The translations under genes were made by a program, and so were the position numbers. A stretch of 64,000 bases of DNA from Nocardiopsis terrae (GTDB lineage Bacteria; Actinomycetota; Actinomycetes; Streptosporangiales; Streptosporangiaceae): positions 186,001-250,000 of the forward strand of contig NZ_BMXJ01000002.1 of NCBI RefSeq assembly GCF_014651695.1, written 5' to 3'. The notes below the pieces were generated by a model. That model ran no database searches and was not told the DNA's origin. It was given only the letters and a program-made list of their open reading frames with translations. Below, piece by piece: positions 35,456 to 44,584 of the stretch; the first letter of the stretch is position 1; every line of letters begins with the position of its first letter.

Positions 35456-37201
35456 CTACCCGGCGCAGGCGGCCACGGTGCGCTCGACGATCTCCCCGAC
35501 CGGCACGTCCGAGCGCTCACCGCTGCGGCGGTCGCGCAACTCGACGAGGCCGTCCTTGAGGCCGCGGCCGACGATGACGGTGGTGGGCACACCCAGCAGT
35601 TCGGCGTCGTTGAACTTCACGCCGGGGGCCGCCTTGCGGTCGTCGACCAGCACGCGCAGGCCCCGGGTCTCCAGTTCGCGGCCGATCCGCAGGGCCTCCT
35701 CGACCTCGCCGCCCTTGCCGGTGCCGACCACGTGCACGTCGGCGGGCGCGATCTCGCGCGGCCAGATGATGCCCTTGTCGTCGTGCGACTGCTCGACGAC
35801 GGAGGCCACGGCGCGGGAGACACCGATGCCGTAGGAGCCCATGGTGACGCGCTTGGGCTTGCCGTCCTTGCCGAGGGCGTCCAACTTGAAGGCGTCGGTG
35901 TACTTGCGGCCGAGCTGGAAGATGTGCCCGATCTCGATGCCGCGCGCGGTGTACAGGGTGCCCCGGCCGTCGGGCGAGACGTCGCCGTCGCGCACCTCGG
36001 CCACGTCGATGGTGCCGTCCGGGGTGAAGTCGCGCCCGGCCACCAGGTCGACCACGTGGTGGTCGGCCTTGTCCGCGCCGGTCACCCAGGCGGTGCCGGT
36101 GACCACGCGCGGGTCGACGAGGTAGCGGACCTCGTTGTCCAGCAGGGCCTTCGGACCGATGTACCCCTTGACCAGGAAGGGGTTGGCCGCGAAGTCGGAC
36201 TCCTCCAGGAGTGAGACCTCGGTGGGCTCCAGGGCCGCCTCCAGGCGCTTGAAGTCGACCTCCCGGTCGCCGGGCAGGCCCACGGCGAGGAGCTCCCACT
36301 CCGCGGAGCCGGGGGCGCGGGTCTTGACCAGGACGTTCTTGAGGGTGTCGGCCTCGGTGAAGTCGCGGCCCAGTCCGGCGCCGTTGAGGAAGTCGACCAA
36401 CGTCTGGATGGTGGCGGTGTCCGGGGTGTGGTGGATCCGGGCCTCGGGCAGCCCCTCGACGGGCAGCTCCGCGGGTGCCGGGGTCCGGACGGCCTCGACG
36501 TTGGCGGCGTAGTCGGACTCCGTGCTGCGCACGAAGGTGTCCTCACCGGTGGGGGCGACGGCAAGGAACTCCTCGGAGGCGGAACCGCCCATGGCACCGG
36601 AGGTCGCGGCGACGATGACGTAGTCCAGGCCGAGCCGGTCGAAGATCCGGACGTAGGCGGCCCGGTGCTTGTCGTAGGACTCCTGGAGGCCCTCGTCGTC
36701 GATGTCGAAGGAGTAGGCGTCCTTCATGTGGAACTCGCGGCCGCGCAGGATCCCGGCGCGGGGACGGGCCTCGTCGCGGAACTTCTCCTGGATCTGGTAG
36801 AGCACGACCGGGAAGTCCTTGTAGGACGAGTACTCGCCCTTGACGAGGAGGGTGAAGAGCTCCTCGTGGGTGGGGCCGAGCAGGTAGTCGGCGCCCTTGC
36901 GGTCCTTCAGACGGAACAGGGTGTCGCCGTACTCCTCCCACCGTCCGGAGGCCTCGTAGTACTCCTTGGGGAGCAGGGCGGGCAGGAGGACCTCCTGGCC
37001 GCCCATCGCGTTCATCTCCTCGCGCACCACCCGTGCCACGTTCTCCAGGACGAGCTTGCCCAGGGGCAGCCAGGTGTAGACGCCGGGTGCGGCTCGGCGG
37101 ACGTAGCCGCCGCGGACGAGCAGCTTGTGGCTCGGCACCTCGGCGTCCGCCGGGTCCTCACGCAGGGTGCGCAGGAACAGGGTCGACATCCGCAGTAGCA
37201 C
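35456..37201 (-). CDS. proS: Prolyl-tRNA synthetase
   Basis: 581 residues, class II synthetase of the bacterial type with an editing insertion. Motif 1 region ([18 protein letters not shown]), motif 2 ([21 protein letters not shown]), the INS editing domain (about 225-390) and motif 3 ([18 protein letters not shown]), then the anticodon-binding domain ([21 protein letters not shown]). I chose the GTG at 37201, giving [15 protein letters not shown], because AGGAG lies 5 nt upstream and the same LLRMSTL start is common in actinobacterial ProS. The ATG at 37189 is the alternative. Confidence 0.95.
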   Translation of the reverse strand: MLLRMSTLFLRTLREDPADAEVPSHKLLVRGGYVRRAAPGVYTWLPLGKLVLENVARVVREEMNAMGGQEVLLPALLPKEYYEASGRWEEYGDTLFRLKDRKGADYLLGPTHEELFTLLVKGEYSSYKDFPVVLYQIQEKFRDEARPRAGILRGREFHMKDAYSFDIDDEGLQESYDKHRAAYVRIFDRLGLDYVIVAATSGAMGGSASEEFLAVAPTGEDTFVRSTESDYAANVEAVRTPAPAELPVEGLPEARIHHTPDTATIQTLVDFLNGAGLGRDFTEADTLKNVLVKTRAPGSAEWELLAVGLPGDREVDFKRLEAALEPTEVSLLEESDFAANPFLVKGYIGPKALLDNEVRYLVDPRVVTGTAWVTGADKADHHVVDLVAGRDFTPDGTIDVAEVRDGDVSPDGRGTLYTARGIEIGHIFQLGRKYTDAFKLDALGKDGKPKRVTMGSYGIGVSRAVASVVEQSHDDKGIIWPREIAPADVHVVGTGKGGEVEEALRIGRELETRGLRVLVDDRKAAPGVKFNDAELLGVPTTVIVGRGLKDGLVELRDRRSGERSDVPVGEIVERTVAACAG

Positions 37202-37356
37202 GGCCACTCCTAGGTGATCACGCCCCGGGGGGCGCAGGTTGGAAGATCTGGGGAAACCCAGGCTAGCGCCACCGCAGGGGGGTTCGCGCGCCGGTTCCCG
37301 ACAGGGCGGAGGTGCGCCTAGGGTGTGAACGGTTTTCGAGGAGCGAAGGCGGGGGC

Positions 37357-38208
37357 ATGGGCAGACGTGTGCGTGACAGGGTGGAGCCCGAGGAGGAGTT
37401 CTCGGCGGTGCCCGGAGTGGACCTGCTCGCCGACGCGGACCGGCCCGACTCGTGGTTCCTGCTGGTGGAGGGCACCCCGCAGTCGCACGTGGACCTGTCC
37501 GACCCCGGCTACCTGGACTTCTCGTACGTGCGGCGGATCGCGCACGCGGTCGACCTGGTGGCCCCGGAGGGTGAGCCGATCGAGGCGATGCACCTGGGTG
37601 CGGGGGCGCTGACGGTGGCCCGCTACGTGGCGCACCGCCGTCCGGGGTCGCGCCAGCGCGCGGTGGACGTGGACGCGGCGCTGGTGGAGATGGTCCGGCG
37701 GCGCCTTCCGTGGGACCGCAGGGCGCAGCTGCGGGTGGGGGTCGGCGACGCCCGGGACTGGATCGCCGCGCGGCACGCGTCCAGCGCGGACCTGATCGTG
37801 TCCGACGTCTTCGCGGGGGCGCGAACCCCGGCCCGGCTGACCTCCGCCGAGTTCTACACCGAAGCCGCACGGGTGCTGCGGCCGGGCGGTTTCCTGGTGG
37901 TCAACGTGGGCGACGGTTACGCCCTGAAGCACACCCGCGCCCAGGTGGCCACGGCCCGCTCGGTGCTGCCGCACGTGGTGATGACCGCCGAGCCGGGTGT
38001 CCTGCGCGGCCGCCGCTTCGGCAACCTCGTCCTGGTGGCGGGGCACCGGCCGCTCCCGGTGGAGGAACTGGGGCGGCTGGCGCACCGGGACCCGGAGATG
38101 GCGCGGTTGGTGGAGGGCGACGACCTGGACAGGTTCGTCTCCGGCCACTCCCCCGTGCGCGACGCAGACGCCGTGGACTCGCCCGCCCCGCCGACCGACA
38201 TCTTCTGA
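37357..38208 (+). CDS. Spermidine-synthase-fold (SAM-binding) protein
   Basis: 283 residues. [23 protein letters not shown] is the SAM/dcSAM-binding motif, [14 protein letters not shown] the acidic residue after strand 2, and [23 protein letters not shown] the spermidine synthase-like active segment with Asp. [14 protein letters not shown] follows. It lacks the N-terminal beta domain of true SpeE. Such stand-alone proteins are common in actinobacteria and may not make polyamines. It is divergent from proS, 155 bp apart. Confidence 0.8.
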   Translation: MGRRVRDRVEPEEEFSAVPGVDLLADADRPDSWFLLVEGTPQSHVDLSDPGYLDFSYVRRIAHAVDLVAPEGEPIEAMHLGAGALTVARYVAHRRPGSRQRAVDVDAALVEMVRRRLPWDRRAQLRVGVGDARDWIAARHASSADLIVSDVFAGARTPARLTSAEFYTEAARVLRPGGFLVVNVGDGYALKHTRAQVATARSVLPHVVMTAEPGVLRGRRFGNLVLVAGHRPLPVEELGRLAHRDPEMARLVEGDDLDRFVSGHSPVRDADAVDSPAPPTDIF

Positions 38209-38407
38209 GGCCGGGCCGCCGTTCGGCTCAGGCGAATGACCGGAAGCGGACATAAGCCCCTTCTTCGCCGCCAAAACCCCCTAACTTTGGTTCTGGCGCG
38301 CCTTCCCCCAGCGCTCTCCGGGCGGGGAGACACCCCCTCCCCCGCCCGGGGGCCTCCCCGGGACCCGGGCCCTGCCACCGCCATGAGGGGCCTCCGCAGG
38401 CGGGCGG

Positions 38408-38423
38408 TACTCCCCGGGGAGTA
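38408..38423. promoter_or_regulatory. 16-bp perfect palindrome upstream of membrane protein gene
   Basis: TACTCCCCGGGGAGTA is fully symmetric and ends 26 bp before the GTG at 38450. A candidate operator; no regulator gene is adjacent. The rest of 38209-38449 is GC-rich with several short stems and no credible gene. Confidence 0.4.
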
Positions 38424-38449
38424 GACCAGCCCCGAAGTGTCCCCCTCGG

Positions 38450-39064
38450 GTGGACGGCCGGCGGTGGCGGTCCGTCTGCGGCACCGCGCTCGTGACGGGC
38501 AGCTGGGCCCTGGCCATCGCCTGGGGGCTGGTGCTGGCCGGTCTGCTCGGCAGCGGCCTCTCCGCGAACCCCTTCACCGTCACGTGTACGGCGGCGGTCA
38601 CTTCCCTGTTCGCACTGCGCGGCGCGGCCTTCGGCGCACCGCGGCTGGTCGGGCCGGCCCCCGGGGAGAGCGCTGACACCGCCGCCGGGGCGACGCGGAT
38701 CCTGGCCCGGGTGGCGCTGGGCTCCGTCGCGGTGACGGTGGTCGCCGCGGCGGGCTTCGGCGGGCCGGTACTGGTGCGCCCCGAGGTCGCGGTGGTACTG
38801 GTCGCAGTACTGGTGGCGGCCCTGACCGCCACCAGCGGCCTGAGCGGTCCGATGCTGTCCCGGCCCACCTCCGCTCTGGCGATCGCGGTCCCGGGGCTGC
38901 TGGTGGCGTCGTCCGCGCAGCTTCCGTCGGCGGACATCCCCCAGGTGACCGCAGTGTTCGTGTGGTCGATGCTGGCGCCCGCAGTTCCGGTCATGTTCCT
39001 CGGCCAGGTTTGGCTCTACCGAATGACCCGCCGCCCCGCGACCTCTCCCAGCGTCTTCGCCTGA
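38450..39064 (+). CDS. Integral membrane protein, unknown function
   Basis: 204 residues with about five or six hydrophobic helices: TALVTGSWALAIAWGLVLAG, FTVTCTAAVTSLFALRG, ILARVALGSVAVTVVAAAG, VAVVLVAVLVAALTATSG, ALAIAVPGLLVASSA and VFVWSMLAPAVPVMFLGQVW. Loops are short. I do not recognise the family. The start is uncertain: the GTG at 38450 lacks a clear ribosome site. Confidence 0.6.
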   Translation: MDGRRWRSVCGTALVTGSWALAIAWGLVLAGLLGSGLSANPFTVTCTAAVTSLFALRGAAFGAPRLVGPAPGESADTAAGATRILARVALGSVAVTVVAAAGFGGPVLVRPEVAVVLVAVLVAALTATSGLSGPMLSRPTSALAIAVPGLLVASSAQLPSADIPQVTAVFVWSMLAPAVPVMFLGQVWLYRMTRRPATSPSVFA

Positions 39065-39280
39065 TCAACCCGGAGAAGTCACTGGTCAGCGCGGTGCCAA
39101 TCGAGGGGAGCCGGATTCGCGCCCCCGGACCAAGGCAGGGTCAACTCCCCGCCTCGGGTTGGGAAAGCCGGGAGGCGGGCACTTCCTGTTGCGGGAAACG
39201 CACCCGTGACGCCCCTCCCGACCCCGGGGGGATCCGGCGTGATCGCGCACGGGCGCGGCGTCGAGCCCTGAGGAGGGACT

Positions 39281-39394
39281 GTGACCTACCCCCTGACCAG
39301 ACCACCGAGTCAGAGCGGCTGCAACTGCGGCTCCGGATGCGGCTGCGGCTGCCAGAGCGGTGGTTCGTGCGGCTGTGGCGGCAGCTGCGGCTGA
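39281..39394 (+). CDS. 37-residue cysteine/glycine-rich peptide (metallothionein-like)
   Basis: A short frame too small for routine ORF lists. GTG at 39281 with AGGAGG ending 4 nt upstream (39271-39276). It starts MTYPLTRPPSQSG and continues as a Cys/Gly/Ser tail with cysteines at 14, 16, 20, 22, 24, 30, 32 and 36. The C-x-C pairs (CNC, CGCGC, CGC) are metallothionein-like thiolate spacing. The segment CGCQSGGSCGCGG recalls small Cys-rich peptides seen in other actinobacteria. A strong terminator follows within 50 bp, so it looks like a complete transcription unit. No maturation enzyme (radical SAM, dehydratase) is nearby, which favours metal binding over a modified peptide. Confidence 0.65.
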   Translation: MTYPLTRPPSQSGCNCGSGCGCGCQSGGSCGCGGSCG

Positions 39395-39443
39395 CCGCCC
39401 CGACCGGGTGCACCCGTCCAGTTGACGGGCCCCGCCCCTTCCG

Positions 39444-39475
39444 GCGGGCCGTCCCTCCCCTCGGGGGCGGCCCGC
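39444..39475 (+). terminator. Terminator after the Cys-rich peptide gene
   Basis: A 12-bp stem (39444-39455 with 39464-39475, one T-G pair) with an 8-nt loop, 49 bp after the peptide stop. No T-run. Confidence 0.6.
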
Positions 39476-39600
39476 ACCCTTTGCCCGGCGGATCCCACCC
39501 CCACATCGCGACAATCCGCAACGATATGTGTACTCTAAGTCACAGCGCTTTTCCCTTGGGGATGAGCCGCTGCGTATCCACCCGTTGGGGGAGATCAGCG

Positions 39601-39963
39601 ATGCCGCCGTTCACGAGACCAGCGACGCGGAGGGGACGACGCCTCTCCGACCACGCGAGGCTGCTCCAGTGCGTGCAGCAGATCCTGGAGCGCTCGACTC
39701 AGGCCGTGCCCTGGGAACCGGAGACCGTCGGACTTCCCGACGCCCGATCCGGCGGCGCACTGGCCCGGATCAACGACGTCGCCTTCTACGCGAACGCGCG
39801 CAACGAGGTGGCCACCCTGGCGGGCGTCTGCGTGGACCTCCTCTTGCTGCACAGCCCCGACGGCTCGGAGCAGCCCGACCAGACCGCCGGGCGCCGCTGT
39901 CGGAGTTGCCGCCTGGCCTGGCCGTGCCCGACCTTCGGCGAGATCTCACGACTCCTCGGCTGA
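39601..39963 (+). CDS. Small conserved-type hypothetical protein with CxxC...C motif
   Basis: 120 residues. A basic start (TRPATRRGRRLSDHARLL) is followed by a helical centre (LARINDVAFYANARNEVATLAGVCVDLLLLH) and ends with CRSCRLAWPCPTFGEISRLLG. The three cysteines with PCPTF resemble the tail of many short actinobacterial hypothetical proteins; metal binding is possible. GGGGAG lies 8 nt before the ATG at 39601. The open frame extends upstream to 38962, but that part runs through the Cys-rich peptide gene and is not coding. Function unknown. Confidence 0.65.
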   Translation: MPPFTRPATRRGRRLSDHARLLQCVQQILERSTQAVPWEPETVGLPDARSGGALARINDVAFYANARNEVATLAGVCVDLLLLHSPDGSEQPDQTAGRRCRSCRLAWPCPTFGEISRLLG

Positions 39964-40001
39964 GCATCCGCCCCTCCCGCAGACGGGGCTCGCACAACGG
40001 A

Positions 40002-40047
40002 CGTCGCCCGTCGAAGTCGGGGCGCGATCCGACTTCGACGGGCGACG
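40002..40047 (+). terminator. 19-bp perfect hairpin terminator
   Basis: 40002-40020 pairs perfectly with 40029-40047 around an 8-nt loop; GTTCTTCGG follows. It lies 38 bp after the stop of the small gene at 39601-39963. The stretch from here to 40243 is non-coding and AT-richer. Confidence 0.8.
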
Positions 40048-40243
40048 GTTCTTCGGTTCGCCTGCCGCCAGCGACACCCCACGACCGAACTGTCGGGTGC
40101 CCTCACCGGGCGAGGCTTACCCAGAGGTTAATACTGAAACCTGTTCTATCGCAAGACCCGAGCGCCACTCGGTTTGCTAGAAAACCCCTGACTACAAAGA
40201 AGAATCGATAGAGACAGAACCAAAAGCACCCATGGAACAGGAT

Positions 40244-40546
40244 CTACTTACCAGGAATCGAGTACTGGATCGCGGCCCGGTCGCTCAGCAGCGGGCCGAT
40301 GACCGCGAGGGCTGAACGGTGCTCGGGGTGGTCCCGGTAGGCGACGAAACCGGCCTCGTCCGCGACCTCGGCGACCACGGCGAAGTCGTAGGCGCCCCCG
40401 CTGATCCCGAGGTCCGGGCCGAAGGTGTAGGAATCAAGCGCGGGGATCGCGTCGGGAAGCGCGCCCAACAGTCTCTCGACCTGGGCGACCTGCTCGGGGG
40501 TGACGCCGTCCTGCCAGCGGAAGAGCGCGATGTGTCGAAGTGCCAT
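40244..40546 (-). CDS. Dabb-family (stress-responsive alpha/beta barrel) protein
   Basis: 100 residues. RHIALFRWQDGVTPEQVAQVERLL, LDSYTFGPDLGISGGAYDFAVVAEVADEAGF and YRDHPEHRSALAVIGPLL follow the Dabb dimeric ferredoxin-like fold, with the H-P-x-H block near the end. Catalytic role unknown. There is no ribosome site; TAGGTT sits 7 nt before the ATG on the minus strand, so a leaderless message is likely. Confidence 0.85.
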   Translation of the reverse strand: MALRHIALFRWQDGVTPEQVAQVERLLGALPDAIPALDSYTFGPDLGISGGAYDFAVVAEVADEAGFVAYRDHPEHRSALAVIGPLLSDRAAIQYSIPGK

Positions 40547-41093
40547 ACCCGAGAACCTACCCGGGTCCGGGCGTGAGGCGGGGCCGACCAGGCCCAGGGG
40601 CGGGGGACAGCCCCTGGGACCGGCGGCGGCAGGACGCCACGACCCTCACCCCGGGGACGAAGAACCCTCCCGCGAACACCGGGGCGCGCCATGCCCAACT
40701 GACGTTAACGAGGCACCGGTAACGCGAACACCCCCCTTCGGATAACCGGAACGTCTCGATTCCCACCACCCGACAGCCAAGACACCCGCCTGACCTGCTG
40801 CGACGCACTTTCCGCAAGGTGATGCACACAGTCCGTTCATCTGGCCCGGCCGGCATCGGGGCAGCAGGGCGGACCCGGCCTCGGGGGCTCGGCCCCGGGG
40901 CTCGGACTCGGCCGGGCGGGACAGGACGGCCTGGCCAGAGCGGCCGGACCAGCGCGGCCGGGGGAACGGCGAAGCCCCCGCCGGAAAACCGAAACAGGAA
41001 CGTTCCGCAGCAACCAGGGGAAAGGTTGCGATGGGTTGCAATTCCAGCGGAGGCACAGACAAAGAGGTTCCCGGGTCATCCCGGGGAAGTGGT
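40547..41093. other. Intergenic region without convincing gene
   Basis: 547 bp. It contains a 9-bp stem (40593-40601 with 40610-40618), a GC-rich run of CTCGG repeats at about 40880-40915, and an AT-richer end near 41100. Frames on both strands have poor codon use and no ribosome sites. I see no gene. Confidence 0.5.
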
Positions 41094-41411
41094 TCAGCTA
41101 ATCCTGGTAGCTATCAGATACGCACTCGGCGAATCGGCGTCAATAATTTCCGTAACCCTCCACACCTGGCCGCCGACACTGAACACATCACCCACCCGGA
41201 CATCGATCATGGGCGTGGGCCGCCACTCTTTCGGACCGCCGATCTTGGCCACCGGCTGACCGTCGTCGTCAGTCCAGAAGCTCCCTCCGCCAACGGGTCC
41301 GCCAGTGAAGCGGTCGTTGCGCCCGTAACTGATCTTCTCCTGCGCGCCGATCTCGTGGACCACCGTGGACTCAGTCCCAACCGTCTCGGATTCCATTGAA
41401 AACGCATCCAT
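41094..41411 (-). CDS. Small hypothetical protein, DUF6406-like
   Basis: 105 residues. SYGRNDRFTGGPVGGGSFWTDDDG, PTPMIDVRVGDVFSVGG and QVWRVTEIIDADSPSAYLIATRI suggest a small beta-rich domain. I believe this resembles DUF6406 proteins of Nocardiopsis relatives but cannot confirm it. The start is uncertain (ATG 41411 or 41396); neither has a strong ribosome site. The gene is richer in A and T than its neighbours, which hints at recent acquisition. Confidence 0.55.
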   Translation of the reverse strand: MDAFSMESETVGTESTVVHEIGAQEKISYGRNDRFTGGPVGGGSFWTDDDGQPVAKIGGPKEWRPTPMIDVRVGDVFSVGGQVWRVTEIIDADSPSAYLIATRIS

Positions 41412-41488
41412 ATTAACCCGGCCCGATCAATGACACAGGGAACCAGCAGACCGGATCAGCGTTTCAGCAGAATAACCGACAAAAGTAA

Positions 41489-41522
41489 TGCGCGGGCCAG
41501 GACTTTAGTCCTGACCCGCGCA
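41489..41522 (-). terminator. Rho-independent terminator of secA2
   Basis: A 15-bp stem with one mismatch (41489-41503 with 41508-41522) and TTTA/TAAA loop. Reading the minus strand it is followed by TTACTTTTG, a T-rich tail. It lies 14 bp after the secA2 stop. Confidence 0.85.
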
Positions 41523-41535
41523 TGCGGTGGTGAAG

Positions 41536-43857
41536 CTAATTCGTACCGCTCGACGAACCCCGACCGCCCTTGAGCCGACCCACGAGCGTTTCCAGCGCCG
41601 AGCTGAACGGGTGGTCGTGCACCATGTAGGTCCAGGTCATCGTCGGGCGTTTGACCCCGACAGAGCTCACGTCGAGCTCCCCGTCGACCACCTCCAGCTC
41701 CTCGAAGCTGGCGGCGGCCCGCGTCCGGGCCTCGTCCAGGAAACCCTTGAAGACGGGGACGGCCTCGCGGTTGAACTCGTCGAGGGGGTCCCGGCGGCCG
41801 AGGAAGCGCAGGTGGATGCCCTCCCGCAGCTCCGACAGGAACGCGTTGTGGTCGGTCCAGCCCCGGTCCAGGTGGTAGAGGGTGATCAACCGGGCGGCCC
41901 TGGCGACCTTCTCGGCGTCCAACTCCTCCACCAGCTCCTCGTGACGCTCCTTGCGGTCCGCCCTGATGTGCCGGTCGCCCTCGTCCCCGGACAGGACCAG
42001 CTCCCGGTGCTCCAGGACCACCTCACGCTGCACGTCGATGAGCTTGTTGTACCGCCAGGTGTTGCGGTGCACCTCCAGCAGTTGCCCCTCGGAGACCCGC
42101 TGGGCGTGGTCGACCATGCCCAGCCAGGCCTCGTCGGTGATCTCGCCCTCGGCCGTGGTCTGGAAGCCCGTGGTCTCGGGCGCGTGGTTCACCAGCAGGT
42201 CGTCGTCCATGCTGACGAAGAAGATGGAGTCACCGGGGTCGCCCTGACGTCCGGCGCGCCCGCGCAACTGTCCGTCCAGACGGCTGCTGGGGTAGCGGCC
42301 GAAGCCCATGACGAACAGGCCTCCGGCCTCCACGACCCGGTCACGGTCGGCCATGTCGCTGCCGCCGAGCCGGATGTCGGTGCCGCGGCCGGCCATCTGG
42401 GTGGAGACGGTGATCGCGCCGTGGGTGCCCGCCTCCGCGATGATGGAAGCCTCGTCCGCGTCGTTCTTGGCGTTGAGGACCACGCTCTCCAGGCCGGCCT
42501 CGCGCAGCCGGTCGGCCAGGAGCTCGGACTCGGCCACGTCCTGGGTACCGATGAGGATGGGGCGGCCCGTGGTGTGGACCTCCTTCACCCGGGCGACGAG
42601 GGCGTCCTCCTTCTCCTCGCGCGTGGCGTACAGGCGGGTGCCGTGGTCCTCCCGGATGTTCGGCTTGTTGGAGGGGATGACCGCGACCTCGCGCTCGTAG
42701 AACTCACGAAGCTGCTCGGCGACGGCCATCGCGGTACCGGTCATGCCCGCGAGCGTCGGATAGCGCATGACCAGGGCCTGCACGGTGATGGAGTCCAGGA
42801 CCTCGCCGGTCTCGCTGACCGCGACCTTCTCCTTGGCCTCGACCGCGGCCTGGAGGCCGTCCGGCCAGCGCTGGAGCAGGGCGATACGGCCGCGCGACTC
42901 GTTGATCAGCCGCACCTCGCCGTCACGCACCACGTAGTGCACGTCGCGCTGGAGCAGCACGTGCGCGTGCAGGGCCAGGTTGACCTGCGGGAGGACCGAG
43001 GTGTCCTCCTCGGAGTACAGGTCGACCCCGTCCAGGGACTTCTCGACCGCGTCGATCCCGGCGTCGGTGAGCTGGACGTTGCGCCCCTCGCTGTCGACCT
43101 CGTAGTGCAGGCGCGGCTTGAGGGTGCGCACGACGTCGGCCATCTCCACGTCGGCGGGCATGCTCTCCGCCGCGCCGGCCAGGACCAGGGGTACCCGGGC
43201 CTCGTCGACGAGCACGGAGTCCGCCTCGTCGACGATCGCCACGTGGGGTTCGGGGACCACCCTGTCGTCGACGTCGGTCACCATGCGGTCGCGCAGCACG
43301 TCGAAGCCGAGTTCGCTGACGGCCGCGTAGGTGACGTCGCAGACGTAGGCGTCCTTGCGCTCGGCGACGGTGGACTCCTCGCTGACGAAGCCGACGGTCA
43401 CCCCGAGCATCTTGTAGAGGGGCCGCATCCACTCGGCGTCGCGCCTGGCGAGGTAGTCGTTGACGCTGAGCACGTGGACACGTTTGCCGCGCAGGGCGAA
43501 CCCCGCCGCGGCGAGGGTTCCGGCGAGGGTCTTGCCCTCACCGGTGGCCATCTCGGCGACGTGGCCGTCGAGCAGGGCCATGACACCGAGCAGCTGCACG
43601 TCGAAGGGGCGCTCGTCGAGGGTGCGCCGGGCGGCCTCACGGCCGACCGCACACAGGTTGACGAGGTCACCCGGGGAGTAGGGGAGCTCGGCGTAGCCGA
43701 GGTCGATGGCCTTCTCCGTCAGCTCTGTGTCGCTGAGTTCTCGCAGACCCTCCTCTTCGGCCTCGATCGCCGGCAGGAGCTTGGTATAGGGCCGCAGGTC
43801 CACCGCACCGGGCTTGCCCAGTAGGCGGCGGACGCTTTCCGCCATTCGTCCGAACAC
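41536..43857 (-). CDS. secA2: Accessory Sec translocase ATPase SecA2
   Basis: 773 residues, shorter than housekeeping SecA and without the C-terminal SEC-C zinc motif (it ends GGRGSSSGTN). The DEAD motor is complete: MATGEGKTLAGTLAA (Walker A), SVNDYLARRDAEWM, VDEADSVLVDEARVPLVLAG (Walker B) and STQMAGRGTDIRLGG with QLRGRAGRQGDPGDS (motifs V and VI). SecA2 exports a limited protein set in mycobacteria and other actinobacteria. The start is uncertain: GTG at 43857 or ATG at 43845; TACCCT nearby could drive a leaderless message. It follows the CvnD-like gene by 109 bp. Confidence 0.85.
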   Translation of the reverse strand: MFGRMAESVRRLLGKPGAVDLRPYTKLLPAIEAEEEGLRELSDTELTEKAIDLGYAELPYSPGDLVNLCAVGREAARRTLDERPFDVQLLGVMALLDGHVAEMATGEGKTLAGTLAAAGFALRGKRVHVLSVNDYLARRDAEWMRPLYKMLGVTVGFVSEESTVAERKDAYVCDVTYAAVSELGFDVLRDRMVTDVDDRVVPEPHVAIVDEADSVLVDEARVPLVLAGAAESMPADVEMADVVRTLKPRLHYEVDSEGRNVQLTDAGIDAVEKSLDGVDLYSEEDTSVLPQVNLALHAHVLLQRDVHYVVRDGEVRLINESRGRIALLQRWPDGLQAAVEAKEKVAVSETGEVLDSITVQALVMRYPTLAGMTGTAMAVAEQLREFYEREVAVIPSNKPNIREDHGTRLYATREEKEDALVARVKEVHTTGRPILIGTQDVAESELLADRLREAGLESVVLNAKNDADEASIIAEAGTHGAITVSTQMAGRGTDIRLGGSDMADRDRVVEAGGLFVMGFGRYPSSRLDGQLRGRAGRQGDPGDSIFFVSMDDDLLVNHAPETTGFQTTAEGEITDEAWLGMVDHAQRVSEGQLLEVHRNTWRYNKLIDVQREVVLEHRELVLSGDEGDRHIRADRKERHEELVEELDAEKVARAARLITLYHLDRGWTDHNAFLSELREGIHLRFLGRRDPLDEFNREAVPVFKGFLDEARTRAAASFEELEVVDGELDVSSVGVKRPTMTWTYMVHDHPFSSALETLVGRLKGGRGSSSGTN

Positions 43858-43966
43858 CACGCCAGGGTAACGCTGGACACAACCGATTGGTTCCCCCCGA
43901 ACGCTCGCTTGACCGAACCAAAGAGGACAAAACACCACATACGTCCGGCATTGAGGGTTCCGGGGG

Positions 43967-44584
43967 TCAGTTGACGAGCTGACGCTGGGTCCGCTGCCGT
44001 GCCTCCACCGCCATCGCGTGCTTGACCAGGGTGACCAGGACCCGCACCACGGACCTGCGGTCGCGGGCGTCGCAGTAGACGACGGGGACGTCCGGGGTCA
44101 GGTCCAGGGCATCGCGCAGCTCCTCCGCGCTGTAGGCCGCCTCGGGGTCGAACTCGTTGACGGCGACGACGAAGGGCAGACGGTACTGCCGTTCGAAGTA
44201 GTCCAGGGCCTGGAAGGTGTCCTCCAGGCGCCGGGTGTCAGCGAGGATCACCGCGCCCAGGGCACCCCGGACCAGGTCGTCCCACATGAACCAGAAACGC
44301 TGCTGACCGGGCGTGCCGAACAGGAACAAGGTGAGGTCGGTGTCCAGGGAGATCCGGCCGAAGTCCATCGCCACCGTGGTGCTGGTCTTGTCCGGGGTGT
44401 GCGAGAGGTCGTCCACACCCGCGCTGGCCGCGGTCACCGCGGCCTCGGTGCGAACCGGGGGAATCTCCGACACAGCCCCGACGAACGTGGTCTTTCCGAC
44501 CCCGAAGCCCCCGGCGATGATGATCTTGGTGGACAGTTCGGTGGGTGCGTGGACGTTGTTCGTGCTGTTAGCTGAGTGGGTCAC
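43967..44584 (-). CDS. CvnD-like small GTPase (conservon type), solitary
   Basis: 205 residues. KIIIAGGFGVGKTTFVGAVSEI is the P-loop; DFGRISLDTDLTLFLFGTPGQQRF is the switch II region with F-G-T-P-G-Q; VVAVNEFDPEAAY takes the place of N-K-x-D with an altered NEFD, as in CvnD proteins; VYCDARDRRSV is the last motif. CvnD GTPases normally follow a sensor kinase (CvnA), a roadblock protein (CvnB) and a DUF742 protein (CvnC). None of these is beside it here. GTG start with AGGA 7 nt upstream. Confidence 0.85.
   Translation of the reverse strand: MTHSANSTNNVHAPTELSTKIIIAGGFGVGKTTFVGAVSEIPPVRTEAAVTAASAGVDDLSHTPDKTSTTVAMDFGRISLDTDLTLFLFGTPGQQRFWFMWDDLVRGALGAVILADTRRLEDTFQALDYFERQYRLPFVVAVNEFDPEAAYSAEELRDALDLTPDVPVVYCDARDRRSVVRVLVTLVKHAMAVEARQRTQRQLVN

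Noticed and set aside
38962-39600. In-frame upstream extension of the small gene at 39601-39963
   Set aside because: It would run through the Cys-rich peptide gene and its terminator; a good ribosome site marks the ATG at 39601.
40646-41062. A 138-codon minus-strand open frame between the Dabb and DUF6406-like genes
   Set aside because: No ribosome site, mixed codon use and no recognisable domain.
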